Shown here one piece after another: positions 26,093 through 34,656 of a stretch of 64,000 nucleotides of DNA. Every line of letters starts with the position of its first letter. Within the stretch, counting starts at the first letter, position 1. The notes beneath the pieces are model-generated. The model was not told the DNA's origin, made no database searches, and saw only the letters and a program-made list of their open reading frames with translations. Both the position numbers and the translations under genes were made by a program. Origin of the DNA: an uncultured Clostridia bacterium (GTDB lineage: Bacteria; Bacillota; Clostridia; TANB77; CAG-508); NCBI GenBank assembly GCA_934149005.1, contig CAKPDN010000006.1:19807-83806 (forward strand). Reading direction: 5' to 3'.

Positions 26093-26184
26093 TTACAACC
26101 TTTTTGGATAAAATAGTTAAAAAAGGTTGTAAAAAATCATAAAAATTGATATACTTATAACATGATTTAAGTATATCAATTTTT
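26093..26184. other. Two further hairpins before the asp23-like gene
   Basis: TTACAACCTTTTT (26093-26105) pairs with AAAAAGGTTGTAA (26120-26132). AAAAATTGATATACTTA (26141-26157) pairs with TAAGTATATCAATTTTT (26168-26184), followed by TTATTG; the second resembles a bidirectional terminator. No coding frame is seen between 25680 and 26207 apart from the doubtful one within the inverted-repeat element. Confidence 0.65.
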
Positions 26185-26207
26185 TTATTGTAAAGGAGGA
26201 AATTTAC

Positions 26208-26660
26208 ATGGAAGAAAAAGAAAACAAATTAGAAAATGAAGAAGTAAAAACTGTTGATAAGGAAACAGAAAATTTTAAAAATGGAATTGAAATATCAAAT
26301 GATGTAATAGCAGTAATAGCAGGTGTGGCAGTATCAGAAGTACAAGGAGTTGCTTCTATGTCAGGAAGCTTTGCAGGAGGAATATCAGAAGTTTTAAGTG
26401 GAAAGAAAAACTTAGCAAAAGGAATAAAAGTAGAAAAAACAGATAATACAGCTAAAATAGATGTAAATATTATAGTAGAATATGGTTCAAGAATACCGGA
26501 TGTAGCATTTGAAATACAAAATAGAGTAAAAAAATCTGTAGAAGGAATGACAGGATTTAAAGTTGAAGAAGTGAATGTTCATGTACAAGGTGTAAATACA
26601 GAAGTTGTAAAAAATGAAGAAAATGAAAAAAAAGAAAATGAGCAAAATTTAAAAGATTAA
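26208..26660 (+). CDS. Asp23/Gls24 family envelope stress protein
   Basis: The 150-residue protein contains the Asp23 domain: GIEISNDVIAVIAGVAVSEV, GVASMSGSFAGGISEVLSG, then VDVNIIVEYGSRIPDVAFEI and VEEVNVHVQGV. Both ends are charged tails rich in Lys, Glu and Asn. In staphylococci Asp23 is anchored under the membrane by AmaP and buffers envelope stress. The next two genes are AmaP and DUF2273, the standard partners, so the three form a module. GGAGG precedes the ATG. Two hairpins lie just upstream. Confidence 0.9.
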   Translation: MEEKENKLENEEVKTVDKETENFKNGIEISNDVIAVIAGVAVSEVQGVASMSGSFAGGISEVLSGKKNLAKGIKVEKTDNTAKIDVNIIVEYGSRIPDVAFEIQNRVKKSVEGMTGFKVEEVNVHVQGVNTEVVKNEENEKKENEQNLKD

Positions 26661-26695
26661 TTTTAAAAATATAAATAAAAAGAGAGGTTAAAAAA

Positions 26696-27265
26696 ATGAA
26701 AATTATAGAAAAAATAACATTAATTTTATATTCAAATTTAATATTGATATTATCAGTTGTTGCATGTTTATTAATATTTAGATGGATTGATATAGATATA
26801 GTACAAAGTTTAGTAAAAACATTAATAATATCTGAAACATCATCAAAAATAATTTTAGGAGTAAGTATAGTATTCATATTGTTATCAATTAGATGCATAT
26901 TTTTTGACCCCGAATCAAAACAAGAATTAAAAGATAAACAAGGAATTCTTTTAGCAAATGATAATGGTAAACTAATGATATCAAAAGAGACAATTGAAAA
27001 TCTAGTTGAAACTGTTACAAAAGAATATAAAACAGCAAAAGAAGTTACATCTCGAGTTGAATTAGATAAAGAAAATAATGTTAATGTATTTATTAATCTA
27101 GTAGTAGGTTCAGATACAATAATAAAAGATTTATCAATTGACTTACAAAATAGGATAAAAATTAAAGTAAAAGAAACAACAGACTTAGATGTAAAAGAAG
27201 TAAATATTAATATTAAAAGAGCCGTACGTGAAAAAGCAAATAAAGTAGAAAAAGAACAGGCATAA
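26696..27265 (+). CDS. amaP: AmaP, membrane anchor for Asp23-type proteins
   Basis: The 189-residue protein has two transmembrane segments (about residues 6-27 and 52-70) followed by a cytosolic Asp23-like domain: LISKETIENLVETVTKEYKT, then VNVFINLVVGSDTIIKDLSI and VKEVNINIKRAV. This matches the alkaline shock response membrane anchor AmaP. It lies between the Asp23-like gene and DUF2273. It probably holds the Asp23-like protein against the inner face of the membrane. Confidence 0.88.
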   Translation: MKIIEKITLILYSNLILILSVVACLLIFRWIDIDIVQSLVKTLIISETSSKIILGVSIVFILLSIRCIFFDPESKQELKDKQGILLANDNGKLMISKETIENLVETVTKEYKTAKEVTSRVELDKENNVNVFINLVVGSDTIIKDLSIDLQNRIKIKVKETTDLDVKEVNINIKRAVREKANKVEKEQA

Positions 27266-27344
27266 AATATTTATTATAAAGATTTACCATACAAAAATTA
27301 GAAAAAATTTGTATAGCTATTAACGAAATGAAGGGAAAAATAAA

Positions 27345-27548
27345 ATGGAAGATTTTAAAAAATTTATAAGCCAATATAGAGGAGCAATAATTGGTGTAAT
27401 TGTTGCAATTGTAATATTAGCTACAAGATTATATGCATTAATAGTAGGAATATTGTTAATATTAGCAGGAGCTTTTATAGGAAATTATGTACAACAAAAT
27501 AAAGATGATGTTAAAGCAAAATTAAAAAAATTTATAGACAAAATGTAA
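27345..27548 (+). CDS. DUF2273 small membrane protein
   Basis: The 67-residue protein has a single long or two short membrane helices (residues 13-48: GAIIGVIVAIVILATRLYAL, then IVGILLILAGAFIGNYV) and a basic C-terminal tail. DUF2273 proteins accompany Asp23 and AmaP in many Firmicutes; their role is unsettled. An AAGGG ribosome site lies upstream of the ATG. It is followed 28 bp later by nusB. Confidence 0.85.
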   Translation: MEDFKKFISQYRGAIIGVIVAIVILATRLYALIVGILLILAGAFIGNYVQQNKDDVKAKLKKFIDKM

Positions 27549-27576
27549 AAATGTAGAAAAGAAAAGAGTTGAAAAA

Positions 27577-27981
27577 ATGAACAGATCAGTAATAAGAGAA
27601 AATGCTTTCAAATTAATATATAGTTTAGAGATTCAAAAGCCAGATGTGCTTCAAGAACAAATAGATTTATTTTTTGAAAGTAATGGAATAGATGATGAAG
27701 AAACTAAAAAATATATAAATGATGCGATTTTTGGAATTGAAAAAAATAATGAGAAAATTTTAAAAGAAATAGAGCAAAATTTAAAAGAAGATTGGAAATT
27801 AAGCAGAATATCTAAAATGGATCTATCAATATTAAAACTTGCAATATATGAAATAAAATATAAAGAAATTCCATATAAGGTTGCTATTAATGAGGCTGTT
27901 GAACTTGCTAAAAAATATGGAGAAGACAAATCTAAAAATTTTGTAAATGGAATTTTAGCAAGTGTTGTAAAAGAAATGTAA
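27577..27981 (+). CDS. nusB: Transcription antitermination factor NusB
   Basis: NusB joins NusE (S10) on boxA RNA to prevent premature termination of rRNA transcripts. The 134-residue all-helical protein starts NRSVIRENAFKLIYSLEIQ and ends with the family block SILKLAIYEIKYKEIPYKVAINEAVELAKKYGEDKSKNFVNGIL, given here only as its key parts IPYKVAINEAVELAK and FVNGIL. Its place before xseA is common in Firmicutes. Confidence 0.93.
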   Translation: MNRSVIRENAFKLIYSLEIQKPDVLQEQIDLFFESNGIDDEETKKYINDAIFGIEKNNEKILKEIEQNLKEDWKLSRISKMDLSILKLAIYEIKYKEIPYKVAINEAVELAKKYGEDKSKNFVNGILASVVKEM

Positions 27982-27993
27982 AGGATATTAGGT

Positions 27994-29187
27994 ATGAAAT
28001 ACGAAAATATGGCAATAAGTGTAAGCGAATTAAATAGTTATATTAAAAATAAATTTGAAAATGATGAATATTTAGAAAATGTTTTAGTTAAAGGAGAAAT
28101 ATCTAATTTTAAAAACCATTATACTGGACATATGTATTTCACATTAAAAGATGAAAATTCATTAATAAAATGTATAATGTTTAAAAGCTATGCACAAAGA
28201 CTGGATTTTATGCCAAAAGATGGGATGAAAGTTTTTTTGGTTGGAGGAGTTTCTGTTTTTGAAAGAGATGGAGTATATCAAATTTATGTGAAAGCAATGC
28301 AAGAAGATGGAGTAGGTATATTATACAAAAAATATGAAGAATTAAAACAAAAGTTAGAAAAAGATGGATATTTTGATGAATTTCATAAACAAAAAATTCC
28401 CCAAATGCCAAAGATAATAGGAGTCTTAACTTCACAAACGGGTTCTGTAATAAAAGATATAATTAATGTTAGTACAAGAAGAAATCCAAATGTATGCATT
28501 AGACTATTTCCTGTTCCTGTTCAAGGAGAAGGGGCAGCAGAGAAGATTGCAAACGGAATTAAATTTATGAATGATAATAAATTAGCAGATGTACTCATTT
28601 TAGCAAGAGGTGGAGGTTCATTAGAAGACTTATGGCCATTTAATGAAGAAATTGTAGCACATGCAATTTATAATTCAAAAATACCAATAATTTCAGCAGT
28701 GGGACATGAAACTGATTTTTCAATATCTGATTTTGTTGCGGACTTAAGAGCACCGACACCTTCTGCTGCTGCTGAACTGGCTGTTCCAGATATATATGAA
28801 ATAAAACAAAAAATAAATATATATCAGAATAGACTAAGAATATCATTAATTAAAAAAGTAGAAATAATGAAATTAAGATATGAAAAATGTATGTCGAGTA
28901 GAGTTTTTAAAGAACCTTTGAGAAATATAAATGATAATTATTTAAAAGTTGATACATATATAAAGAGATTAGAAAATAGTATAATAGCAAAACAAAAGGA
29001 AGAAAAAACAAAATATGTAGAATTAATTTCTAAATTAGATGCTTTGAGTCCATTAAAGACTTTAACAAGAGGATATTCATTAATAGAACAAGATTCAAAA
29101 ATAGTAAAAAGTTCAAAAAAATTAAAAACAGGGGATAAAATAAATATAAGATTTTCAGATGGAAAAAAAGAAGCAGAAATCTTATAG
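27994..29187 (+). CDS. xseA: Exodeoxyribonuclease VII large subunit
   Basis: XseA is the catalytic subunit of the nuclease that digests single-stranded DNA from both ends. The 397-residue protein has the N-terminal OB fold (VSELNSYIKNKFENDEYL, GHMYFTLKDENSLIKCIMF), the catalytic domain with GVLTSQTGSVIKDI, ILARGGGSLEDLWPFN and SAVGHETDFSISDFVADLRA, and a coiled-coil C-terminal half that holds the small subunits. The small subunit is encoded 550 bp downstream, with one membrane-protein gene between them. Confidence 0.95.
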   Translation: MKYENMAISVSELNSYIKNKFENDEYLENVLVKGEISNFKNHYTGHMYFTLKDENSLIKCIMFKSYAQRLDFMPKDGMKVFLVGGVSVFERDGVYQIYVKAMQEDGVGILYKKYEELKQKLEKDGYFDEFHKQKIPQMPKIIGVLTSQTGSVIKDIINVSTRRNPNVCIRLFPVPVQGEGAAEKIANGIKFMNDNKLADVLILARGGGSLEDLWPFNEEIVAHAIYNSKIPIISAVGHETDFSISDFVADLRAPTPSAAAELAVPDIYEIKQKINIYQNRLRISLIKKVEIMKLRYEKCMSSRVFKEPLRNINDNYLKVDTYIKRLENSIIAKQKEEKTKYVELISKLDALSPLKTLTRGYSLIEQDSKIVKSSKKLKTGDKINIRFSDGKKEAEIL

Positions 29188-29203
29188 AAAAGAGGGAATA
29201 TAT

Positions 29204-29707
29204 ATGTCAAATAAAACAAAAATAGTAATAGCAATATTAATTATATTATCAATTGGAGTAGCAATTTTTGGAATTACTACAACTAGAAAATCTGATAAAA
29301 ACGAAAATAAAAGAAATGATGAAATCAGTGAATTAATAAACTATATTGAGGAACCAGAACAAAAAGAAAATCAAGTAAATGATGTTGAAGTGAATAAGAA
29401 TTTAGCAAATGAAAATGAAATATCTAATGAAAATAAAGAAACTAATGAAGTTAAAAATGTTGTTGTTGGAAAAGAAGAACAAGAAAGCAATATAGAAAAT
29501 ACTGAATTTGATAATAAACAAAAAGCGATAGAATTAGCAAAAAAAGAATGGGCAATATCTGTTAACTCTTATGATTTTCAAGTTAATGATGTGAAAAGTG
29601 ATGGAACATATGATGTTACAGTTATAAGTAATGATTTAAATAGAACAACAGTTGCAATTTATAATGTTAATGTAAAAACGGAAGTTGTAAAAGATATAAC
29701 AGAATAG
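29204..29707 (+). CDS. Single-pass exported hypothetical protein between xseA and xseB
   Basis: The 167-residue protein has an N-terminal hydrophobic segment (residues 6-26), a long linker rich in Glu, Asn and Lys (about 30-105), and a C-terminal domain of 60 residues beginning KQKAIELAKKEWAISVNSYDF that looks like a PepSY-type alpha/beta fold. The ATG at 29204 is chosen because GAGGGA lies just before it; an upstream frame overlaps xseA. Its function and its reason for interrupting xseA-xseB are unknown. Confidence 0.7.
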   Translation: MSNKTKIVIAILIILSIGVAIFGITTTRKSDKNENKRNDEISELINYIEEPEQKENQVNDVEVNKNLANENEISNENKETNEVKNVVVGKEEQESNIENTEFDNKQKAIELAKKEWAISVNSYDFQVNDVKSDGTYDVTVISNDLNRTTVAIYNVNVKTEVVKDITE

Positions 29708-29741
29708 TATAAATGAGCAGAAGAAAGGAATTTAACAAAAT

Positions 29742-29966
29742 ATGGCAAAAGTAAATTTTGAAAATAATATGGAAAATTTAGAAAAAATAGTAAGTGAATT
29801 AGAAAAAGGTGATTTAAATTTAGATGAATCAATATCTAAATTTGAAGAAGGTATTAGAATGTCAAAAGAATGTAATAAAATATTAGAAGAAGCTGAGAAA
29901 AAAATAACGATTTTACTTGAAAAAAATGGAGAAATGAAAGAAGAAAAATTTGAAACAGAAAATTAA
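29742..29966 (+). CDS. xseB: Exodeoxyribonuclease VII small subunit
   Basis: XseB is the small helical subunit that packs on the coiled coil of XseA. The 74-residue protein contains the family text FENNMENLEKIVSELEKGDLNLDESISKFEEG, of which NLEKIVSELEKGDLNLDES is the key part. An AAAGGA site precedes the ATG. A shorter-than-usual separation from xseA is prevented by an inserted gene. Confidence 0.93.
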   Translation: MAKVNFENNMENLEKIVSELEKGDLNLDESISKFEEGIRMSKECNKILEEAEKKITILLEKNGEMKEEKFETEN

Positions 29967-29994
29967 AAGATTATAATAAAGGGGATTTACAATA

Positions 29995-30435
29995 GTGAAT
30001 AATTTAATGGGATTTATACAAAATAAATATATATACATACCTATATTATTATGGTTTTTTATTCAATTATATAAAGTTTTATATGATTTAATAAATACCA
30101 AAAAATTAAATTTTAAAAGAATAATTGGAGCTGGTGGAATGCCAAGTTCTCATTCTGCAATAGTGACAGGATTATCAACTTTAATAGGTAAATATGAAGG
30201 TGTAGATACTCCTATATTTGCTGTTTCATTAATTTTAGCATTGGTTGTTATGTATGATGCTTGTGGTGTTAGAAGAGCAGCTGGTAAACAGGCTGCATTA
30301 TTGAATAAAATAATAGAGACACCTGGACTTACAGGAGTACAAGTTCGTGAAAAACTTGTTGAGGCTTTGGGGCATACTCCGGTTCAAGTATTTATTGGTG
30401 CTTTAATCGGGATTGTGGTTGGACTTATTGCATAA
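29995..30435 (+). CDS. Divergent PAP2 (DUF212/YuiD-like) membrane protein
   Basis: The 146-residue protein belongs to the divergent PAP2 family (YuiD type), related to membrane acid phosphatases. It shows GAGGMPSSHSAIVTGLSTLI, MYDACGVRRAAGKQA and LGHTPVQVFIGALIG, which carry the conserved Ser-His, Arg and His residues. Three or four membrane segments are present. The start is a GTG at 29995 behind AAAGGGG. The substrate is unknown in this family; a prenyl phosphate is often suggested. Confidence 0.88.
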   Translation: MNNLMGFIQNKYIYIPILLWFFIQLYKVLYDLINTKKLNFKRIIGAGGMPSSHSAIVTGLSTLIGKYEGVDTPIFAVSLILALVVMYDACGVRRAAGKQAALLNKIIETPGLTGVQVREKLVEALGHTPVQVFIGALIGIVVGLIA

Positions 30436-30497
30436 TATTGGTATTATAAATTTCTTGATTTTTGAGTGGAAAGAATGAAAAAGAAGGAGTGGATTTT

Positions 30498-32159
30498 ATG
30501 ACTGATATAGAAATAGCAAGAAATACAGAATTAGGGAGAATAAATAAGATTGCTGAGAAATTAAATATTGATGAAGATGATATAGAATGTTATGGAAAAT
30601 ATAAGGCTAAAATTTCAAATTCAGTATATGAAAAGTTGAAGGATAAAAAAGATGGAAAATTAATCTTAGTTACAGCTATAAATCCTACTCCATTAGGAGA
30701 GGGAAAAACTACTGTTTCTATTGCTATAGCGGATGGTTTTTCTAAAATTGGTAAAAAGTCTATATTGGCATTAAGAGAACCATCTTTAGGTCCTGTATTT
30801 GGTATAAAAGGTGGAGCTACTGGAGGTGGACATGTTCAAGTTGCACCAATGGAAGATATAAATCTTCATTTTACTGGAGATATTCATGCAATGACATCTG
30901 CTAATAATTTGCTTTCTAGTATTATTGATAATCATATTTATTTTGGGAATGAACTTGATATTCAAGAAGTTACATGGAAAAGATGTGTAGATTTAAATGA
31001 TAGGCAGTTAAGAAAAGTTGAAACCGGTTTATCAGGTGAAAAAAATATTGTTCCAAGAAAAGATGGATTTGATATAACAGTTGCTTCAGAAATTATGGCA
31101 ATATTATGTCTGTCAAAAGATATAGATGAGTTAAAAAAGAGATTAGGGAATATAATTATAGGATATAATTCAAAAAAAGAACCAATATATGCTAAACAAT
31201 TAAAAGCAGAAGGTGCTATGACAGTTCTTTTAAAAGATGCAATAAAACCAAATTTAGTACAAACATTAGAACATACACCAGCTATATTACATGGTGGACC
31301 ATTTGCAAATATTGCACATGGATGTAATAGCATAATTGCAACAAAAATGGCAATGAAATTAGCAGATTATACTATTACAGAAGCTGGTTTTGGAGCTGAT
31401 TTAGGTGCTGAAAAGTTTTTAGATATTAAATGTAGAAAAGCTGGAATAATACCAGATGCAGTAGTAATAGTAGCAACAATTAAAGCACTAAAATATCATG
31501 GTGGAGTTGAAAAAGATAAAATCCAAGAAGAAAATTTAAATGGACTAAAAAATGGAATGAGTAATTTATATAAACATATAGAAAATCTAAAAGATAAATA
31601 TGGATTGAATGTTGTAGTTGCTATAAATAGATATAATACAGATACAGAAAAAGAAATAAAATATATACAAGAAGAGCTAAAAGAAAAAGGAATAGAATCA
31701 AGTCTAGTTGAAGGTTGGGCAAAAGGTGGAGAAGGTGCAAAAGATATTGCTAAAAAATTAGTTGATTTAACGGAGAAACAAGAAAACTTTAAATTTATTT
31801 ATGAATTAGAAGATAATATAAAAGCAAAGATTGAAAAAGTAGCAAAAGAAATTTATGGTGCAATAGGTGTTGAATTTTCAGAAGAAGCATCAAGAGAGAT
31901 AGATAGAATTGAAAAATTAGGTTACGGAATTTTACCTGTTTGTATTGCTAAAACTCAATATTCCTTTTCAGATGATGCAAAAAACTTAGAATGTAAAGAG
32001 CCTTTTAAAATTACTATAAGAGATGTAAATTTAAAGGCGGGTGCAGGGTTTGTAGTTGCAATTTCTGGAAAAATAATGACAATGCCAGGACTTCCAAGAG
32101 TCCCTGCGGCTGAAAATATAGATATTGATGAAAATGGAGAAATAGTAGGAATTTTTTAA
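30498..32159 (+). CDS. fhs: Formate-tetrahydrofolate ligase
   Basis: Fhs joins formate to tetrahydrofolate with ATP to make 10-formyl-THF for purine synthesis, formyl-Met-tRNA and, in acetogens, the methyl branch of the Wood-Ljungdahl pathway. The 553-residue protein shows the P-loop TPLGEGKTTVSI, EPSLGPVFGIKGGATGGG, FTGDIHAMTSANNLL and KIMTMPGLPRVPAA. The start is ATG 30498, 10 bases after AAGGAG; a longer frame from a TTG at 30462 is less likely. No riboswitch is evident upstream. Confidence 0.96.
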   Translation: MTDIEIARNTELGRINKIAEKLNIDEDDIECYGKYKAKISNSVYEKLKDKKDGKLILVTAINPTPLGEGKTTVSIAIADGFSKIGKKSILALREPSLGPVFGIKGGATGGGHVQVAPMEDINLHFTGDIHAMTSANNLLSSIIDNHIYFGNELDIQEVTWKRCVDLNDRQLRKVETGLSGEKNIVPRKDGFDITVASEIMAILCLSKDIDELKKRLGNIIIGYNSKKEPIYAKQLKAEGAMTVLLKDAIKPNLVQTLEHTPAILHGGPFANIAHGCNSIIATKMAMKLADYTITEAGFGADLGAEKFLDIKCRKAGIIPDAVVIVATIKALKYHGGVEKDKIQEENLNGLKNGMSNLYKHIENLKDKYGLNVVVAINRYNTDTEKEIKYIQEELKEKGIESSLVEGWAKGGEGAKDIAKKLVDLTEKQENFKFIYELEDNIKAKIEKVAKEIYGAIGVEFSEEASREIDRIEKLGYGILPVCIAKTQYSFSDDAKNLECKEPFKITIRDVNLKAGAGFVVAISGKIMTMPGLPRVPAAENIDIDENGEIVGIF

Positions 32160-32296
32160 TTAAGAATATTGTAATTTAAATGATGAAATAATGAGAAAAT
32201 TATGAAAAAAGACTATTAAAGATATTGGAAAATAAAAACAAATCATATACAATAGAAATAGTATAAAAAATTAAAATGCAAAGGAGAAAATTTAAA

Positions 32297-32914
32297 ATGA
32301 ACAAAAAACTTAAATTCCTTGAGGGAGTACACACAGGTAGTTTAGAAAAATCAAAAGGAATAACACTTGTAGCACTTATTATTACAATAATAATTTTATT
32401 AATATTGGCTGGGATAACAATATCACAATTAACAGAAAGTGGATTATTTGAAAAAGCAAAATTATCAAAAGAAAAACAAGAAAATGCAGAAATTAAGGAA
32501 GATAAAACACTATTAGAATATGAAAATGAAATAAGTAAAAATATTAATAATGTGAGAGATGAGAGCCAAAATTCAGGAATACAAGATACTGTTTTGTGGA
32601 CAGGTTCTATTTCTAAAGTTGGAGAAACAGCAACTTTGAGTGATAGCATTGAAAATTATAAATATATATTATTAGAAGTAAAATGGAAAGCTACCAATGC
32701 TTTTTACGATACATGGCTTAATGTAAGTACTATTAAGGATATAGGGTATTTTGCAAACAATTATTCAAGTACTAATTCACATGCACTAATTTCTATGTAT
32801 TATGATCATTATATGTATATTACATTTACATCAAGTAATTCTATAGTTATACCTGAAATAGATAATATAGCTAATATGGATAGTCAACTAACAAAAGTAA
32901 TAGGAGTGAAGTAG
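32297..32914 (+). CDS. Type IV pilin-like (pseudopilin) surface protein
   Basis: The 205-residue protein has a 21-residue basic leader ending EKSKG, then ITLVALIITIIILLILAGIT, the prepilin helix. Ala replaces Glu at mature position 5. A short coiled-coil segment (KAKLSKEKQENAEIKEDK) is shared almost word for word with the gene at 44940, and the C-terminal domain of about 120 residues differs. The start at 32297 follows AAGGAG; the ATG at 32276 lies before that site. The leader AATGCAAAGGAGAAAA is also shared with the 44940 gene. Confidence 0.72.
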   Translation: MNKKLKFLEGVHTGSLEKSKGITLVALIITIIILLILAGITISQLTESGLFEKAKLSKEKQENAEIKEDKTLLEYENEISKNINNVRDESQNSGIQDTVLWTGSISKVGETATLSDSIENYKYILLEVKWKATNAFYDTWLNVSTIKDIGYFANNYSSTNSHALISMYYDHYMYITFTSSNSIVIPEIDNIANMDSQLTKVIGVK

Positions 32915-32984
32915 TACATACATAATAAAAGATGAATATTAGAATAATTTTGAAATTTCAAATACAGAAAAGGAATTTTATATA

Positions 32985-34565
32985 ATGAAACACATTAAAT
33001 TAATTGTTATTTTCCTTGTAATTTTATTATTGTTAGGAGCAACAATTCTAATAAAAGAAAAAGATAGTATAATTAAAATTATGAGAAAGACTAAAGAAAA
33101 TGATATAGAATTTTCATATAGATTAGTAGAAGACAAGGATGAAAAATTTAAAATATTAATTGAAGTAAAAGATGAAAATATAGGAATAGATATTATTAAA
33201 CTTCCAAATGGAGATACAATAGAATGTAGAGGAAAAAGAGTTGTAGGAATTGATTATGAAGTACAAGAAAAAACTGATTATATCTTTATAGCTAGAAATA
33301 TGGAAGGAACTGAAAAGACTGAAAGACTTAATCTTATAATACCAAATAAACCAGTAATAGAAGTTAAAAATATAGGTATACCAGTTCTGACATTATCAGA
33401 TGTTGAATTACCAAAAATAGAAATAAAATATGATGAGAGAGAAGATTTTGAAAACTATTATAGTATAGATGATGGAAAGACTTGGAATAAATACACTGGA
33501 CCGATTAGTGCAACAAAACGAATAAAAGCAAAGAGTGAAAATAAGAAATGTAGAGGAATTAGCAGTGAAGCTTCCCAAATAGCTATTACAGGGGAGGACA
33601 CAAAGGCAATAGGGATAAATGCTTATGATGATTATATTGAAACTGCTTTTTCTATGTCAACATATCCAAATCCTAGTGAAACATATATGTTATTAGATGA
33701 AAGTGGATGGAATCAAGAATTAAATATTGTTGCAGCATATTCAAGTCAGAGTTCTTGGGTAATAGGAGATAGTGCAGGAGCTAAAATGGTGTTTTTGAAT
33801 GGTGAAGATCAAGTTATAGGAAATATAATACATTTAGCTAATACGGATGTAGGTTCTACTGTTAATATAGATAAAAATATTAAGATACCTGAAAATTCAA
33901 AAAAAATTAAAATATATTATACTATATATCAAGGGCCTTTTGTTATTTATGATATAAGTATTGTAAATACGCCTAAAATAAAAAGGAAACCACAATATGC
34001 GAAAATAACAAATAATAGAATAGAATCTAGTTATTCTATAGCGTCAATAGAATATTTTCCATTATCAAAAGAAAAACTATACAAAATAGATGATGGAGAA
34101 TGGAAAATTTATGAAGGAAATATAAAGGTCAATGGAAATGAAACCATTTATGCAAAAGGAATAGATGAAAATGGAAAGGAAACAAAGGTACAATCACTAA
34201 AATGTGATAAAAAATTAGACACATTATCAAATTTAGCTTTTGATAATGATAATACAACATATGATGTATTAAACACATATCCTAATTCAGGAAAATTTTA
34301 TATTGAAATTGATAGTAGTGCAATAGGAAAAAAATTAGATTTTAATATATCTAATGTATATTATAGTGCGTTGGGAAATGGAGCTTCAATAAATTTTGTA
34401 AATGATAATTTTGATAGAATACAAAATATAGCAACATTATCAAATTATGGAGAAAACTTTTCAGGTAAAGACATTGAGATTCCAGCAACTTCAAAATATT
34501 TAGAAATTTCTATTTCAGGATATGGAGGCCCAGTAACTGTTTATGAAATAAATGTAAAAGATTAA
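32985..34565 (+). CDS. Membrane-anchored surface protein with duplicated Fn3-associated/jelly-roll modules
   Basis: The 526-residue protein has an N-terminal membrane anchor (residues 4-24). Two similar units follow. Unit one has YSIDDGKTWNKYTGP (159-173), then a 115-residue beta domain (212-328) with TYPNPSETYMLLD and GPFVIYDISIVN. Unit two has YKIDDGEWKIYEG (366-378), then a matching beta domain (416-526) with TYPNSGKFYIEID and GPVTVYEINVKD. The first parts resemble Fn3-associated repeats and the second look like galactose-binding jelly rolls. Binding of a cell-surface sugar is plausible but unproven. It follows a pseudopilin gene by 70 bp. Confidence 0.65.
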   Translation: MKHIKLIVIFLVILLLLGATILIKEKDSIIKIMRKTKENDIEFSYRLVEDKDEKFKILIEVKDENIGIDIIKLPNGDTIECRGKRVVGIDYEVQEKTDYIFIARNMEGTEKTERLNLIIPNKPVIEVKNIGIPVLTLSDVELPKIEIKYDEREDFENYYSIDDGKTWNKYTGPISATKRIKAKSENKKCRGISSEASQIAITGEDTKAIGINAYDDYIETAFSMSTYPNPSETYMLLDESGWNQELNIVAAYSSQSSWVIGDSAGAKMVFLNGEDQVIGNIIHLANTDVGSTVNIDKNIKIPENSKKIKIYYTIYQGPFVIYDISIVNTPKIKRKPQYAKITNNRIESSYSIASIEYFPLSKEKLYKIDDGEWKIYEGNIKVNGNETIYAKGIDENGKETKVQSLKCDKKLDTLSNLAFDNDNTTYDVLNTYPNSGKFYIEIDSSAIGKKLDFNISNVYYSALGNGASINFVNDNFDRIQNIATLSNYGENFSGKDIEIPATSKYLEISISGYGGPVTVYEINVKD

Positions 34566-34619
34566 TAATTGAATGAAAATTAAATAAATATCTTAATGTA
34601 AAAAATGAATAAAAATTTT

Positions 34620-34656
34620 AAAAAACTTCACAATAATAAAGAAAGTGAGGTTTTTT
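34620..34656 (+). promoter_or_regulatory. Terminator-like hairpin enclosing the gpr ribosome site
   Basis: AAAAAACTTCAC (34620-34631) pairs with GTGAGGTTTTTT (34645-34656) with one T-G pair. The 3' arm contains the GTGAGG ribosome site and ends at the base before the gpr ATG. It could end upstream transcripts and also hinder gpr translation from read-through RNA. Confidence 0.55.

Noticed and set aside
30436..30497. Folate riboswitch before fhs
   Set aside because: The gap is only about 60 bases, is AT-rich and shows no stable fold.
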